From contig NZ_VCRO01000003.1 in assembly GCF_006007885.1 (NCBI RefSeq), positions 186,001 to 250,000 on the forward strand: a stretch of 64,000 nucleotides of DNA, given 5' to 3'. The position numbers and the translations under genes were made by a program. The DNA is from Alteribacter natronophilus. Its GTDB lineage: Bacteria > Bacillota > Bacilli > Bacillales > Salisediminibacteriaceae. A model generated the notes under the pieces. It had not been told where the DNA came from, searched no databases, and saw nothing but the letters and a program-made list of their open reading frames with translations. Below, one piece after another: positions 25,386 through 33,375 of the stretch; the stretch's first letter is position 1, and each line of letters opens with the position of its first letter.

Positions 25386-26879
25386 TTAAACTTCTTTCTG
25401 TTTCTCCTCTTTTTCCTCGCTGAGTGTTTTCACAATACCAATGCACATGAGAATCAGGATAATCGAAAGCGGGAAGGCACTGATGATGATTGCCGTCTGA
25501 AAGGCATCAAGCCCTCCTGCAGCAAGCAGGACCGCTGTCGCTGAGACAAAAATGAAGCCCCAGAGAATTTTGATTTTCACCGAAGGATTCAAATCTCCTC
25601 CTGTTGACTGCATACCCAGAACAAACGTGGCCGAATCCGCCGTTGTCACAAAAAAGATTGTAATGATGATGATCGTAAATGCTGAAATGATCATACTCAG
25701 GGGCAGTTCCTGGAACACGTAAAACAGTGCAGTCTCAAGCTCCTGCGCAGAAACCTCAAGCCCGTGATAGAGTTCCAGATAAATCCCGGTTCCCCCGAAA
25801 ACGGAAAACCAGATAAACGAAACGAGGCTCGGAGCCAGAATGACACCGGTAATAAATTCCCTGATGGAACGCCCCCGCGAAACCCGGGCGATAAACATAC
25901 CCACAAACGGTGTCCACGAAATCCACCACGTCCAGTAAAAGACGGTCCATCCCTGTGTCCACGCTGCTTCCTGTGGATCGACAGGGCTCATACGGAGTCC
26001 CATATCGAAGAACGTCCGGATGTAGGCCCCCAGCGCCGAAGAAAATGTATTAAGAAGAAACAGTGTCGGCCCTGCAATAAATACAAAAATCAGAAGCAGA
26101 CCGGTGATGGACATGTTGATTGTACTGAGATATTTAATTCCTTTTTTAATCCCCGTTGATGCCGATATAACGAAAATAACAGTGATAATCGACATAATAA
26201 TCAGCTGTACAGTGAAGTTATACGGCACGTTAAACAGAAAGCCCAGGCCGGAGTTGATCTGCTGGGAACCGAGGCCAAGCGATGCTGCTACACCGAACAG
26301 AGTTGCAAATATAGCTATGATATCAACGACGTTACCCCACGGTCCCTTCATTCTATCCCCTAAAACCGGATTAAGCGTGGTGCTCACAAGGCCCGGAGCC
26401 TTGTAGCGGAACTGCTGAAGAGCCAGTGCCAGTGCCACAAGCGCATAGATTGACCAGGCATGCAGGCCCCAGTGAAGCCAGGTATAGCGTACACCATCCA
26501 CAGCCGATGCTGCCGTCCCCCCTTCACCGCGGGGCGGGTCGGCAAAATGGTAAATCGGCTCGCTGACCCCGTAAAACAGCAGACCGATCCCAATACCTGC
26601 CGAAAAAAGCATACTGAACCAGACAGGCCGGGAAAACTCCGGCTTTTCATCCGGACCCCCAAGCTTCACTTTTCCATACTTACTGAACGCAAGCCAGATG
26701 GCGAAAACAAAAAAGCTCGTTGTTAGCAGCTGAAAATACCAGCCGAATGTTTCAAACATAAACGCCTGGGCCTCTCCCATCCAGACTTCCATTCTTCCGG
26801 GTATCATCGCACCGACCACCACAAAAACGGCCGCCAGTGAAACGGATACTTTTAAAACGACTGAGAACTTTTCCTTCAT
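25386..26879 (-). CDS. BCCT family betaine/choline/carnitine transporter
   Basis: This is a sodium- or proton-coupled secondary transporter of 497 residues with twelve predicted helices. The BCCT core motif is WTVFYWTWWISWTPFVGMFIARVSRGRSIREF, here about residues 305-336, and MLFSAGIGIGLLFYGVSEP precedes it. It resembles OpuD, which imports glycine betaine for osmoprotection; the substrate (betaine, choline or another trimethylamine) cannot be fixed. The start at 26879 is behind GGAAGGG. It is a single-gene unit. Confidence 0.93.
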   Translation of the reverse strand: MKEKFSVVLKVSVSLAAVFVVVGAMIPGRMEVWMGEAQAFMFETFGWYFQLLTTSFFVFAIWLAFSKYGKVKLGGPDEKPEFSRPVWFSMLFSAGIGIGLLFYGVSEPIYHFADPPRGEGGTAASAVDGVRYTWLHWGLHAWSIYALVALALALQQFRYKAPGLVSTTLNPVLGDRMKGPWGNVVDIIAIFATLFGVAASLGLGSQQINSGLGFLFNVPYNFTVQLIIMSIITVIFVISASTGIKKGIKYLSTINMSITGLLLIFVFIAGPTLFLLNTFSSALGAYIRTFFDMGLRMSPVDPQEAAWTQGWTVFYWTWWISWTPFVGMFIARVSRGRSIREFITGVILAPSLVSFIWFSVFGGTGIYLELYHGLEVSAQELETALFYVFQELPLSMIISAFTIIIITIFFVTTADSATFVLGMQSTGGDLNPSVKIKILWGFIFVSATAVLLAAGGLDAFQTAIIISAFPLSIILILMCIGIVKTLSEEKEEKQKEV

Positions 26880-27054
26880 GTCTTCCATCCCTTCCGAGCA
26901 AAGTCCCTTACTTCTTAAGAATCAGCTTCTGATAGGGTGCCCATAACTTCATCTTCTAATTGAATAATTTTCCGGAAGCATGAAACTTCCGCTTCCTTTT
27001 ATTCGTAACCAGTAAAGTGAAGTAGTACATTTGTTTTATGAAAAGGAGAGAGAA

Positions 27055-27987
27055 ATGGAAAAAGTACTAAGCGTAAGTCAACTCGGCAAATCGTTTAAAG
27101 ACAGGCAGATTATCAGCGACATTTCCTTCGAAGTACATAAAGGAGAGATTATGGCTGTTCTCGGACCAAACGGGGCAGGTAAATCAACAACAATCCGCAA
27201 CATTATGGGCATTATGTATCCCGACGAAGGGGACATAAACTTTCACGGTTACGGAGATGGTGCGATCCCACGCCACCGGATCGGCTATCTGCCGGAGGAA
27301 CGTGGCCTCTATAAAAATGTGAAAGTGATGGATATTCTTCTCTATTTCGCTGAACTGAAGGATTACCCGGCAAAAAAAGCAAAAGAAAGAGCACTTCATT
27401 ATCTGAAGAAATTTGATCTCGAGGGCAAAGAGAAGACATCTGTTGAGGAACTTTCCAAAGGGATGGGACAGAAAGTGCAGTTTATTGCCTCCATCATTCA
27501 CGAACCGGAGCTCCTCATTCTTGATGAGCCTTTTTCCGGGCTCGATCCTGTCAGTCAGGAGCTCTTTAAAAAGGAAATCCGTAATCTTGCGGATAACGGC
27601 ACAGCCATTCTTCTTTCCTCTCACCAGATGAATCTCGTTGAGGAACTGTGTGATCGCCTGTTCATGATTCACCGGGGTCAGAAGGTGATTTACGGGACAC
27701 TGGACGATGTGAAGGCCCGCTACGCCAACTTTAAATGCACAATACGCGGACGAAATGACCGGGAACGCCTTCAGCAGCTGACAGACGTACAACGGGTGGA
27801 GGAACAGGAAGGCCGCTCCGTTCTGCACCTGTCCAGGGAAACCCATGTACCAGGCTGGCTCCGTCAGATCCCCGAAGAACTCGATATTCAGGAGCTGTCC
27901 ATAGACCGTATCAGTCTCCATGAGATCTTTATCGGTATTGCAACAGACCGTTTAGGGGCAAAGGAGGCTGATCTCATTGAGAAATAG
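27055..27987 (+). CDS. ABC transporter ATP-binding protein (NatA/YhaQ-like)
   Basis: This is the ATPase of an ABC-2 exporter, 310 residues. It has Walker A GPNGAGKST, the signature ELSKGMGQK in place of LSGGQ, and Walker B LLILDEPFSGLD. A C-terminal extension of about 80 residues is typical of the NatA/YhaQ branch. AAGGAGAGAG precedes the ATG at 27055. The permease gene overlaps its end by 11 bases. Sodium efflux is known for NatAB, but the length and tail are closer to YhaQ, whose substrate is unclear. Confidence 0.92.
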   Translation: MEKVLSVSQLGKSFKDRQIISDISFEVHKGEIMAVLGPNGAGKSTTIRNIMGIMYPDEGDINFHGYGDGAIPRHRIGYLPEERGLYKNVKVMDILLYFAELKDYPAKKAKERALHYLKKFDLEGKEKTSVEELSKGMGQKVQFIASIIHEPELLILDEPFSGLDPVSQELFKKEIRNLADNGTAILLSSHQMNLVEELCDRLFMIHRGQKVIYGTLDDVKARYANFKCTIRGRNDRERLQQLTDVQRVEEQEGRSVLHLSRETHVPGWLRQIPEELDIQELSIDRISLHEIFIGIATDRLGAKEADLIEK

Positions 27988-29200
27988 TATGAAAGTAGCC
28001 AAATGGGAAATTAAACGGAATATGATGAATAAGTCGTACTTTATCTCTTTATTTCTTACTCCCGCTATTTTTATTTTCTTTTTTACCGTACCGGGAATGT
28101 TCACTTCGGATCCGGCTGACGATGAGCTTCTTGTCTATGTGGACGACAGGATTGGGGTATGGGAACAGGCTGAGGAACATATCAGCCGGGAAAATATGAA
28201 CATCATTACCGATTCCTCGTTTGAAAGCGAAGATGAGATATTAAGAGAACTCGAACAGTACACCGAAGACGCCGTCATCATTCAGATTACGGAGGAACGT
28301 ATCCAGTCTGGCGCTGTACCGGTATATTTGAGTGAGGATGTGGATGAGATGGCTGTGTTCCAGTTTAATGCACTGGAACAGCCGTTAAGACAGCTGCAGC
28401 TTGAAAACCTCGGACTCGATGAAACGGAAGCCGCTCTCGCATCTGCCGGCGTCAGTCTGACTCCCGTTTCAGCCGAAAGTGAGACAGAAGCAGTGGAAGA
28501 GGCTGCTGCTGATCCTCTGGAACGGCTCGTTCCCGGACTGTTTGCCGGCGCGATCCTGTTTGCGATTATGTTTACCGGGATGATGATCTTTCAGAGTGCT
28601 TCCCAGGAGAAAAAGGAAAAAGTCTCGGAAATGGTCCTCTCATCGGTTACCCCTTCCGACCTGATGCAGGGTAAAATAATGGGGTACTTCGTCCTCGGAA
28701 TCGTCCAGGTTCTGTTCTGGGCAGCAGTGGCTCTGCCTCTGGTACAGTGGCAGACCGACATCCCAGTATTTGATTACCTGTTTGTACCGGAGCTCGCCCT
28801 TCTTCTGCTGATCGCAATAGCCGGCTACCTCATGTTTGCTGCAATCTTTGTAAGCCTCGGCGCCACAGCGGAAGACGTTAATGCATCGAGTAATTTTCAG
28901 GGCATCATTATGATGCTGCCGTTCCTGCCGTTTGTTTTTATCGGACCGGTTTTGTCTGATCCGTCGGGCACTCTTGCACAGGTGGCTTCCTTTATTCCAA
29001 TCACCTCACCTGCCATTCTTCTTCTCAGGCTGAGCGTAATCGAGGAATGGCCGTGGGTGGAGCTTATCCTTGCCCTGCTCGTTCTCTTCGGCTCCATCCT
29101 GATCATTATGAAACTTGCAGGTAAAATCTTTAAAACCGGTATTCTTATGTACGGGAAAAACGCCACACCGAAAGAAATCCTCAAATGGATTCGTCAGTAA
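27977..29200 (+). CDS. ABC-2 type transporter permease (NatB/YhaP-like)
   Basis: This is a membrane subunit of 407 residues. One N-terminal helix is followed by a large external domain (about residues 45-185), then five to six helices, the topology of the ABC2_membrane_3/NatB family. The TTG start is supported by AAGGAGG 9 bases upstream, inside the end of the ATPase gene; the next ATG is four codons later. A bidirectional terminator follows. Its partner is the overlapping ATPase; the exported substrate is unknown. Confidence 0.9.
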   Translation: MRNSMKVAKWEIKRNMMNKSYFISLFLTPAIFIFFFTVPGMFTSDPADDELLVYVDDRIGVWEQAEEHISRENMNIITDSSFESEDEILRELEQYTEDAVIIQITEERIQSGAVPVYLSEDVDEMAVFQFNALEQPLRQLQLENLGLDETEAALASAGVSLTPVSAESETEAVEEAAADPLERLVPGLFAGAILFAIMFTGMMIFQSASQEKKEKVSEMVLSSVTPSDLMQGKIMGYFVLGIVQVLFWAAVALPLVQWQTDIPVFDYLFVPELALLLLIAIAGYLMFAAIFVSLGATAEDVNASSNFQGIIMMLPFLPFVFIGPVLSDPSGTLAQVASFIPITSPAILLLRLSVIEEWPWVELILALLVLFGSILIIMKLAGKIFKTGILMYGKNATPKEILKWIRQ

Positions 29201-29207
29201 AGTCACT

Positions 29208-29240
29208 AAAGTCCGGAAGCCGATCGGCTCCGGACTTTTA
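29208..29240. terminator. Bidirectional terminator between the exporter and doxX
   Basis: AAAGTCCGG-A-AGCCGAT pairs with ATCGGCT-CCGGACTTT apart from one bulged A. T-runs on both sides serve the convergent genes. Confidence 0.92.
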
Positions 29241-29246
29241 TATTCT

Positions 29247-29765
29247 TTAAGCAGTGGCAGGCTTATAAACTGCTTTCCCCTTTTTACTGCGGATGTGGCT
29301 GAACAGCTGCTCCCGGATATACGGGATTACCCAGCGGTCCCCGCCGTAACGGCCTGCATTCAGACCCGCTGCCAGAATGAAGATGGTAAACAGGACCATC
29401 CACGGATTTGAAGAAATGGTACCGGCAAAAAGAAAGGCAAAGTTCATCATAATTCCGAAAAACGCTGCTGCGGTGGTAAACACTCCGAGAATCAGACCGA
29501 GACCGACCAGGACTTCTCCCCATGCCACCAGGAAACTGAAGACGTCTGCGTTAGGCAGGGCAAAGGTTTCAATAAAGGCATGGTAATTCGGGTACTGGGC
29601 CGCAACATCAGGGTTTGCAACAACCCCGTTCAGGTAGCCGCCTGCGTTAAAATCCCCGGTCACTTTCCCCCATCCGGCACTCAGCCAGAGCCATCCGATG
29701 TAAATCCTGATAACAGCAAGAATTCCGGCTGCAATACGATTCTTTCTTAAAAAATTCATAATCAT
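29247..29765 (-). CDS. DoxX family membrane protein
   Basis: This is an integral membrane protein of 172 residues with four to five helices and the DoxX signature (RIYIGWLWLSAGWGKVTGDF and a late VLVGLGLILGVFTTAAAFFG). Bacillus homologues respond to electrophile, quinone or thiol stress under MhqR- or YodB-type repressors. The start is the ATG at 29765 with GGAGG 9 bases upstream. A long leader with repeated elements and a perfect palindrome lies upstream, which suggests dedicated control. Confidence 0.85.
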   Translation of the reverse strand: MIMNFLRKNRIAAGILAVIRIYIGWLWLSAGWGKVTGDFNAGGYLNGVVANPDVAAQYPNYHAFIETFALPNADVFSFLVAWGEVLVGLGLILGVFTTAAAFFGIMMNFAFLFAGTISSNPWMVLFTIFILAAGLNAGRYGGDRWVIPYIREQLFSHIRSKKGKAVYKPATA

Positions 29766-29793
29766 GTCAACATTCCTCCTGCTAGTAATTAAG

Positions 29794-29961
29794 TTGCTCA
29801 ATATTTCACATAATCATCGAAAAAATAATAGCCTGGTCTTTCCTGAAGAAGACTTTAATTACGCGGACACCTTATTGCTCACGATTTCACATTAACATCG
29901 TTAAAAAACTGCTCCCATATTCTGAGGTCTTCAAAACTGTTTTGCTCATCATTTCACATTA
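29794..29961. repeat. Three copies of a TGTGAAATnnTGAGCAA element in the doxX leader
   Basis: On the minus strand TGTGAAATnnTGAGCAA recurs, with the copies starting (on the plus strand) near 29794, 29874 and 29942. The intervals of 80 and 68 bases are not simple tandem spacing. The elements lie between the candidate operator and the doxX start. Confidence 0.75.
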
Positions 29962-29970
29962 GGTTGTCCA

Positions 29971-29986
29971 GTTAGTGATCACTAAC
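29971..29986. promoter_or_regulatory. Perfect 16-bp palindrome, candidate operator for doxX
   Basis: GTTAGTGATCACTAAC is fully palindromic. A TATACT-like -10 lies just upstream of it in the doxX direction (minus strand, near 30000), so a bound repressor would sit at the transcription start. A second GTGATCAC occurs near 30028. The cognate regulator is not in the window. Confidence 0.6.
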
Positions 29987-30079
29987 GATCTTTCACTTAT
30001 AGTATAACCCGATAAAGTTTGTGAGGGTGATCACAATGTTGAACATTCGGTGACAGATTTTCTGATTAATACGAAGACA

Positions 30080-30106
30080 GGTGGCAGGACAAGCTGTCCT
30101 GCCACC
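30080..30106. terminator. Strong hairpin after the alpha/beta hydrolase gene
   Basis: GTGGCAGGACA pairs perfectly with TGTCCTGCCAC, but there is no good T-run on the minus strand, so termination is only probable. Confidence 0.5.
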
Positions 30107-30123
30107 CCTGTCTGTCAGTGAAG

Positions 30124-30750
30124 CTAAAAACGGCTGATCACGCTGATCACACTTTTCAGTACGTCCATCGATTCGTGCACATTGCCTTCAATTTCAAGAC
30201 TGTGGTTCGCATCCTTTATCAGGGAGAGCTCAAGGCGCCTGTTCCTTTCCAGTTCCTCAAACCGCTCCCGGCGAAAACAGGGGTCCTGATCACCGAGAAT
30301 CACGAGTGATTCATGGCGAGATGCTGCAAGACTCTCAAACACATCGTCCCGCTGAATAAGCGGAGTCATCCACAGCGCTTTCGCCTCCCTGAACCGTTCT
30401 TCCTCCAGAAGTCTAGGAAGAGCTATGGTTCCCAGTGACTTAGCAGCAAGACAATAGTGCTGATAGGATCTTTTTCCCACAGCGCTGTCAATAACGGCAC
30501 GAATGGTCTCCGTAAATTTTTCTTCGCTTAGGGCAGCAAACTGTTCCCTGTCAAAGCTGTAATTGACATGAAGGACGTCGAATCCCCTGCTGCAGAAGAT
30601 GCCCGTCGTGTAGTAGAGAAGCGGTGCCTGTGCGGTGTATCCTGCTCCGGGAAGGATGACTGCAAGAGTATCTGTACCTCTTTCCTGCCTGATCAGGGAA
30701 TAAGGTGTCTTCTCTCCTTCGTTTTCCACATAGCTGTTCGAAATGTCCAT
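30124..30750 (-). CDS. Alpha/beta hydrolase
   Basis: This is a soluble protein of 208 residues with an alpha/beta-hydrolase core. The oxyanion loop is LPGAGYTAQAP, the nucleophile Ser is in LAAKSLGT near residue 105, an acid is in LGDQDPCF, and the His is in KDANHSLEI. The nucleophile elbow departs from GxSxG (AKSLG). No lid domain is apparent. It resembles small dienelactone-hydrolase or KANL3/Tex30-like proteins. It is a single-gene unit with unknown substrate. Confidence 0.75.
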   Translation of the reverse strand: MDISNSYVENEGEKTPYSLIRQERGTDTLAVILPGAGYTAQAPLLYYTTGIFCSRGFDVLHVNYSFDREQFAALSEEKFTETIRAVIDSAVGKRSYQHYCLAAKSLGTIALPRLLEEERFREAKALWMTPLIQRDDVFESLAASRHESLVILGDQDPCFRRERFEELERNRRLELSLIKDANHSLEIEGNVHESMDVLKSVISVISRF

Positions 30751-30911
30751 TTCTTCATCCCCTTCCGTCCTTTTAAGTATATTTGCCTGTCGGGCACGTT
30801 TGTCCTTCTTTTTTGGAAATTGTGCAGGACACTTAATTAGAGGGCATGGTTTACCAGGCAGGACATAGACTGCTAGTAACGATACCTTATATTTTTAGAG
30901 AGGTGACGAAG

Positions 30912-31049
30912 ATGAAGCGGAAAAAGAAACAGGACCCTCACCTGAAGCTCGTCCATAACGCCAAACATCAGTCCGAGAAACAGGTAAAAAAACCTGTACG
31001 GCGCTGGGTAAAATACGGTTCGACCCAATATGCGATCTACTACAGCTGA
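30912..31049 (+). CDS. Small basic protein, unknown function
   Basis: This protein of 45 residues is very rich in Lys, Arg and His (MKRKKKQDPHLKLVHN..., ending YAIYYS). I chose the ATG at 30912 because GAGAGGTGACGAAG precedes it. It might bind nucleic acid, but no motif is recognised. Its stop codon ends one base away from the stop of the convergent GyrI-like gene, with no terminator between them. The ribosome binding site is the main support. Confidence 0.5.
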   Translation: MKRKKKQDPHLKLVHNAKHQSEKQVKKPVRRWVKYGSTQYAIYYS

Positions 31050-31050
31050 A

Positions 31051-31515
31051 TCAGAGCCTGTCCTCTTTCAAAGGAACGTACAGCCTTACTTCTTCACCTT
31101 CACTTCCACGGTTATAAAAGCACTCGATGGAACAGGAATTGCGGTTCCACTCTCTTCCCTGGGCGGCGATCCAGCTGTGCAGGGTTTTATACCCATTATT
31201 AATCGTGCCTGCCGTACAGCGGGTCACTCCATAGTCGTGCTCCAGAAGAGTAAAGCCCGTCATAGGTTCCGGAACACTTTCAATCTCCGATACTTCCGAG
31301 CATGCCCAGTAGGTGGACAGGACTTCGTTTTCGTAATGGGGACTCCACGTCAATTCCGGTCTTATCACGTTCTGCACCTTGTGCCGTTCTGCTTCAAAAC
31401 GGTTCTGGACGTTTACAGCAGCTTCAGGAAAAGCCGAGGGGAACGGGCCGGAGAAAATGATTCCAACAAAATGAAACCTCTTCGCTCTGATTATTTCGCA
31501 CTTCTGCTCTTCCAT
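31051..31515 (-). CDS. GyrI-like / AraC effector-binding domain protein
   Basis: This is a stand-alone effector-binding domain of 154 residues (GyrI-like/Cass2 type), which binds small hydrophobic molecules. Typical features are an N-terminal RAKRFHFVGI strand, a central SEIESVPEPMTGFTLLEHDYGV, and a C-terminal ECFYNR...VRLYVPLK that closes the barrel with the conserved late Glu-Cys-Phe/Tyr. GGGGAG lies 7 bases before the ATG at 31515. There is no DNA-binding domain, so it may be a scavenger or adaptor. Confidence 0.75.
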   Translation of the reverse strand: MEEQKCEIIRAKRFHFVGIIFSGPFPSAFPEAAVNVQNRFEAERHKVQNVIRPELTWSPHYENEVLSTYWACSEVSEIESVPEPMTGFTLLEHDYGVTRCTAGTINNGYKTLHSWIAAQGREWNRNSCSIECFYNRGSEGEEVRLYVPLKEDRL

Positions 31516-31744
31516 TAGCAATCTCCCCATTTCCTGTTCGGTTTGTGTGACTCCTTCTCGGTCGATCCAATAACATCCTTTTAATTGAACATTAATATTC
31601 AGATAACTCCCACATCCTCCTTATATAGTATATAATCGCCTACACTCAGCCTTCCCTGCCAAAGCTTTCAGGCGTAAAGTAAGGAAGGAGTCCAGGTCCG
31701 GGGCGTTATCGCGTCAACTAACCACGGTGCCTGTGAAGCAAATA
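31516..31744. other. Intergenic stretch between the GyrI-like gene and the acyl-CoA operon
   Basis: A TATATAGTATATAATC patch near 31620-31637 may hold the -10 of the GyrI-like gene on the minus strand. I see no other gene or structured RNA here. Confidence 0.35.
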
Positions 31745-31778
31745 TAAATAAACCTGCATCCCTAATTGAATGCAGGTC
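31745..31778 (-). terminator. Terminator of the acyl-CoA operon
   Basis: On the minus strand ACCTGCAT pairs with ATGCAGGT, followed by TTTATTTAT. The tract is imperfect but correctly placed after the last gene. Confidence 0.65.
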
Positions 31779-31789
31779 GTATTTAATAA

Positions 31790-33340
31790 TTATCGCTGTT
31801 TGTTTAGATAGAGATCTTTGTTTGTCTGCCTTAAAATATGTTTCTGAATCTTTCCCGTAGTTGTCATAGGAAGTTCTTCTGTAATCACTGCTGCTTTTGG
31901 AACCTGGAAACTGCCCAGACGCTCCTTGCAGAACTGAATAATTTCATCTTCCGAAAGTGTCTCGCCCGTTTTTGGTACAACAAAAGCCGTTACAGCCTCA
32001 TTCCATTTTTCATGAGGTAGTCCCACAGCTACTGCATTGGCAATTTTCTCATGTGTGAGAAGCACCTGTTCCACTTTGATGGATGCAACATTTTCACCGC
32101 CGGTCTTAATAAGATCCTTCTTACGGTCCACAAACACCATCTGGCCATCCTCATCCCAGTATCCAAGGTCCCCTGTGTGGTGCCAATTATGCTTACGGCT
32201 ATTTCTGGTTTCTTCTTCATTATTCAGATAACCGGTCATTACATTCGGTCCACGGTGTACAATCTCACCAATTTGACCACTCGGAAGGAGATTTCCTTCC
32301 TCATCCATTACAGCAGTATCGTTAATCAGAGCAGATCCTCCCCAATAAGAACCAAAGCGCCGAAGCTGCTCTTCCGGTTTGAAAAGCATTGTTGCCGGAT
32401 AAACTTCCGTCTGACCGGTACCAAGGGAAAAATCTGCTCCAAGTTCGTTTATGCACCTCTCAAGTGTCGTTTTATCCATCGGTGCCATGGCATACATACA
32501 GGTTGCAAGAGAAGAGAGATCATATTGCTTTCTTTCAGGATGATGCAGAATAGCCTTGTACATAATCGGAAGGCCGAACGTCCATGTTATCTTATGATCC
32601 TGAATTGTCTTCATCAGTGAAGCGGGCTCAAACTTTCTGATTATGACACTTGTAGCTCCTATGTTTAGAAATGATACAGTAAATGTGTGCTGAGCGCAGT
32701 GGAACATCGGCATCATTGCAGTTGCCGTGTCTGAAGATTTAAGCCCCATTTCAATAATATTACTCATACTGGACACATAAACAGCCAGGTGGCTGATCAA
32801 AACCCCTTTCGGGTTCCCCGTAGTTCCGCTTGTAAACATAATCTGTGCCGTATCCCGGTCTTCGATTTCCACTTCCGGTTCATTCTCATCTTCGTCGGAA
32901 AAAACATCCACAAACGTTTGTTCCGAATCCAGCTCCCCAATTACGAGTACTCGTTCACATAGTTCTTTAAACTCAGTTAGGTCAGAACTGATCAAATCAG
33001 CGTCTCCAATGAGCATTTTCGCCTGTGTTTCTTTCAGAATGTAGTTTTTTTCTCTCAACGAGACGCCGGGATTTACCGGCACCCAAACAAGTCCCGCTTT
33101 AGCAATCCCAAACATTGCAACAACGAAGTCAGATGAATTTCCGCAGATAGTGGCAATGGCATCCCCTTTCTGATAACCACTTTTCAGAAGGTAATTTCCA
33201 AACTGATTGGCCATGCGATCCAATTGAAAATAGCTGATATTCTGCCCCCCGTCTGTCAGTGCAGTTTTCCCGCCGAACCGTGCAGCACTCCTTCTGAGGA
33301 TATCTCCTACCGCGACCCTATTAACAACCGAAGTTTTCAT
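31790..33340 (-). CDS. AMP-forming acyl-CoA synthetase (second of two)
   Basis: This enzyme activates a carboxylic acid to its CoA thioester through an acyl-adenylate, 516 residues. It has the AMP-binding P-loop FTSGTTGNPKG, GTGQTE (A5-like), HTGDLGYWDEDG with the ribose-binding Asp, and a C-terminal TGKIQK with the catalytic Lys. The ATG at 33340 has AAGGGG 7 bases upstream, inside the end of the preceding ligase gene. It is the last gene of the sigma-54 operon. Fatty, branched or aryl acid specificity cannot be told from sequence. Confidence 0.92.
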   Translation of the reverse strand: MKTSVVNRVAVGDILRRSAARFGGKTALTDGGQNISYFQLDRMANQFGNYLLKSGYQKGDAIATICGNSSDFVVAMFGIAKAGLVWVPVNPGVSLREKNYILKETQAKMLIGDADLISSDLTEFKELCERVLVIGELDSEQTFVDVFSDEDENEPEVEIEDRDTAQIMFTSGTTGNPKGVLISHLAVYVSSMSNIIEMGLKSSDTATAMMPMFHCAQHTFTVSFLNIGATSVIIRKFEPASLMKTIQDHKITWTFGLPIMYKAILHHPERKQYDLSSLATCMYAMAPMDKTTLERCINELGADFSLGTGQTEVYPATMLFKPEEQLRRFGSYWGGSALINDTAVMDEEGNLLPSGQIGEIVHRGPNVMTGYLNNEEETRNSRKHNWHHTGDLGYWDEDGQMVFVDRKKDLIKTGGENVASIKVEQVLLTHEKIANAVAVGLPHEKWNEAVTAFVVPKTGETLSEDEIIQFCKERLGSFQVPKAAVITEELPMTTTGKIQKHILRQTNKDLYLNKQR

Positions 33341-33375
33341 CCAATCACCCCTTATTTTATTAGAAAATTCAGACA

